Positions 63,801-64,000 of a DNA stretch of 64,000 nt are shown one piece after another. A program made the translations under genes and the position numbers. A model generated the notes under the pieces. The model saw nothing but the letters and a program-made list of their open reading frames with translations, was not told where the DNA came from and did not search any database. This DNA comes from Tolypothrix sp. PCC 7910 (lineage in GTDB: Bacteria; Cyanobacteriota; Cyanobacteriia; Cyanobacteriales; Nostocaceae): contig NZ_CP050440.1 in assembly GCF_011769525.1 (NCBI RefSeq), forward strand, positions 7,488,001 through 7,552,000, written 5' to 3'. How positions within the stretch are numbered: position 1 is the stretch's first letter; each line of letters begins with the position of its first letter.

Positions 63801-64000
63801 ATCAAGAGGTACATATGCACCACCAGCCTTGAGAACAGCCAACAATCCCACTACCATTTCTATAGAACGCTCTACATATAGCCCTACCAATACCTCTGGT
63901 TTAACTCCCAGCTTGTGCAAATGATTGGCTAATTGATTAGCTCGTTGGTTCAGTTCTCGATAGGTTAATTGTTGATTTGCAAATACTATCGCTACAGCAT
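60840..64000 (-). CDS. NRPS, A-T-E (5' end outside the window)
   Basis: At least 1053 codons; the frame is open to the window edge (reading [20 protein letters not shown] at its visible start, the beginning of an adenylation domain), so N-terminal domains lie beyond 64000. The adenylation domain is complete downstream of that ([32 protein letters not shown]). The carrier shows [10 protein letters not shown], the GGDS form usual before epimerases. The epimerisation domain has [13 protein letters not shown] and the EGHGRE motif and ends ...DTIFRQVSF. It would load one amino acid and convert it to the D-form. Pocket residues by eye are D-T-E-D-I-G-S-V, nearly those of the next module. It starts the visible operon and is 13 bp from the next gene. 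Confidence 0.92.
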   Translation of the reverse strand, partial: AVAIVFANQQLTYRELNQRANQLANHLHKLGVKPEVLVGLYVERSIEMVVGLLAVLKAGGAYVPLDPAYPQERIAFMLTDAQVSVVLTQEHLLANLPNCAAEIVCIDHTKLRDAQPQDNLTIQTKPENLAYIIYTSGSTGKPKGVMIAHRSLVNFTQAAIAEYEITASDRILQFASISFDTAAEEIFPGLVQGATLVLRPEEMLSSIRIFLEHCSHQSLTVLDLPTAFWHQLTAELSSSELSLPASLRLVIIGGEKALPDRLSTWQQNLATPVRLVNSYGPTETTVVATVCDLSGQSFNKELPIGEPIFNIQTYILDRFLQPVPIGVPGELYISGAGVARGYLHQPDLTAEKFIPNPFSQEANSQLYKTGDLVRYRNDGKIEFLDRIDQQVKIRGFRIELAEIEAVLSQHPNVKEAVVLAIDNENGYKRLVAYIVANASNSELLSELRQFLTDKLPAYMIPAAFMLLESISLTTNGKVNRQALPKFQFNPSQAAQIIPVDNNVEKQLAQIWAEVLELKEVGVNENFFELGGDSILSLQVISKAVQMGLHLTPKQIFQHQTIAELATVVSFTTSKLAEQGLVTGSFPLIPIQHWFFEQNFIDPHHYNQSVLLEVKETLNPLLLQQVVQSLLEHHDILRVHWQKLASGWQPIINDLEHRELVAEIDFSSLNSDELDCAIASTIENIQSSLNLSEGLVLRVALFNLGQHINSYLFVTIHHLIVDGVSWRILLEDLQTAYQQISQGQAIKLPAKTTAFKQWAERIQEYAQSSDARAELDYWFTNLDQPIAKLPIDSPGGENTIASTRTVAVHLSQAETQALLQEIPSVYHTQINDVLLTALLLTFSQWTGNNTLLFDLEGHGREELFDDVDVSRTVGWFTSVFPVVLSCETTTDLGEVLKTVKEQLRSVPNRGIGYGMLRYLSQEDGISQLFDNLSPAEISFNYLGQFDQGLTESSLFKLTPQSNNYNESQRNHRSYLLDIYGGVESGKFQFKWAYSQNLYHLSTIEDLAHGFITNLRSLIHHCQSPEVGGFTPSDFPLAQLDQSQLDTIFRQVSF

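Overview
The window reads as chromosome-like DNA from a filamentous, probably heterocyst-forming cyanobacterium of the Nostoc/Fischerella/Scytonema type. The support is indirect but consistent: many HIP1 octamers (GCGATCGC), tandem heptanucleotide repeats of the STRR type, small dispersed repeats sitting inside insertion sequences, long AT-rich intergenic gaps, and many families that are largely cyanobacterial (DUF928, DUF1822, DUF3122, CHASE2-CHAT proteins, TpsA-like secreted proteins). No rRNA, tRNA or CRISPR array was seen.

Layout. (1) 1-10.9 kb: surface polysaccharide genes. An ABC exporter pair (Wzt-like ATPase, Wzm-like permease), a Cys-rich unknown protein and a GT4 glycosyltransferase lie on the minus strand. 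After a 2 kb gene-free gap, a Wzz/BY-kinase-type chain-length protein and a membrane-anchored Q/N/P-rich protein lie on the plus strand. (2) 10.9-13.5 kb: a minus-strand set of a TPR-like protein, two tiny membrane proteins and a NifU-domain/Rieske fusion, probably for iron-sulfur work. (3) 14.8-31.3 kb: a large CHAT-protease island. A four-gene operon (HTH-AAA, AAA with membrane anchor, CHAT-CHASE2, DUF928) and a small membrane protein lie on the minus strand. A divergent sigma-factor/DUF1822 pair lies on the plus strand. A TpsA-like secreted adhesin, a PAS-LuxR regulator and a membrane-anchored TPR-CHAT protein follow on the minus strand. Strong palindromes sit between the divergent arms. 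This is the best candidate here for an undescribed system: sigma-controlled, caspase-like proteases with NTPases and an exported protein. (4) 31.5-40.9 kb: small housekeeping-like genes (DUF3122, MAPEG), an IS5-like transposase, a DUF4351 remnant, then an envelope group: a TolC-like helical protein, a penicillin/AHL acylase, ExbD, ExbB and a divergent TonB with an odd arginine-rich tail. (5) 41.0-49.0 kb: a dead IS, two four-repeat membrane proteins, a PepSY protein and a DUF2127 protein next to an OmpR-type two-component system, with a matched 21-bp operator at the two divergent promoters; then a truncated MFS gene and a second broken IS. (6) 49.1-64.0 kb: a minus-strand nonribosomal peptide operon running off the right edge. 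In transcription order: A-T-E (partial), C-A-T-C, C*-A-T-reductase, methyltransferase, class III aminotransferase, MbtH. The visible part predicts a short peptide with at least one D-residue, released reductively as an aldehyde or alcohol and possibly converted to an amine.

All assignments come from reading motifs by eye; no database search was run. Family names are from general knowledge and functional linkages are inference unless stated.
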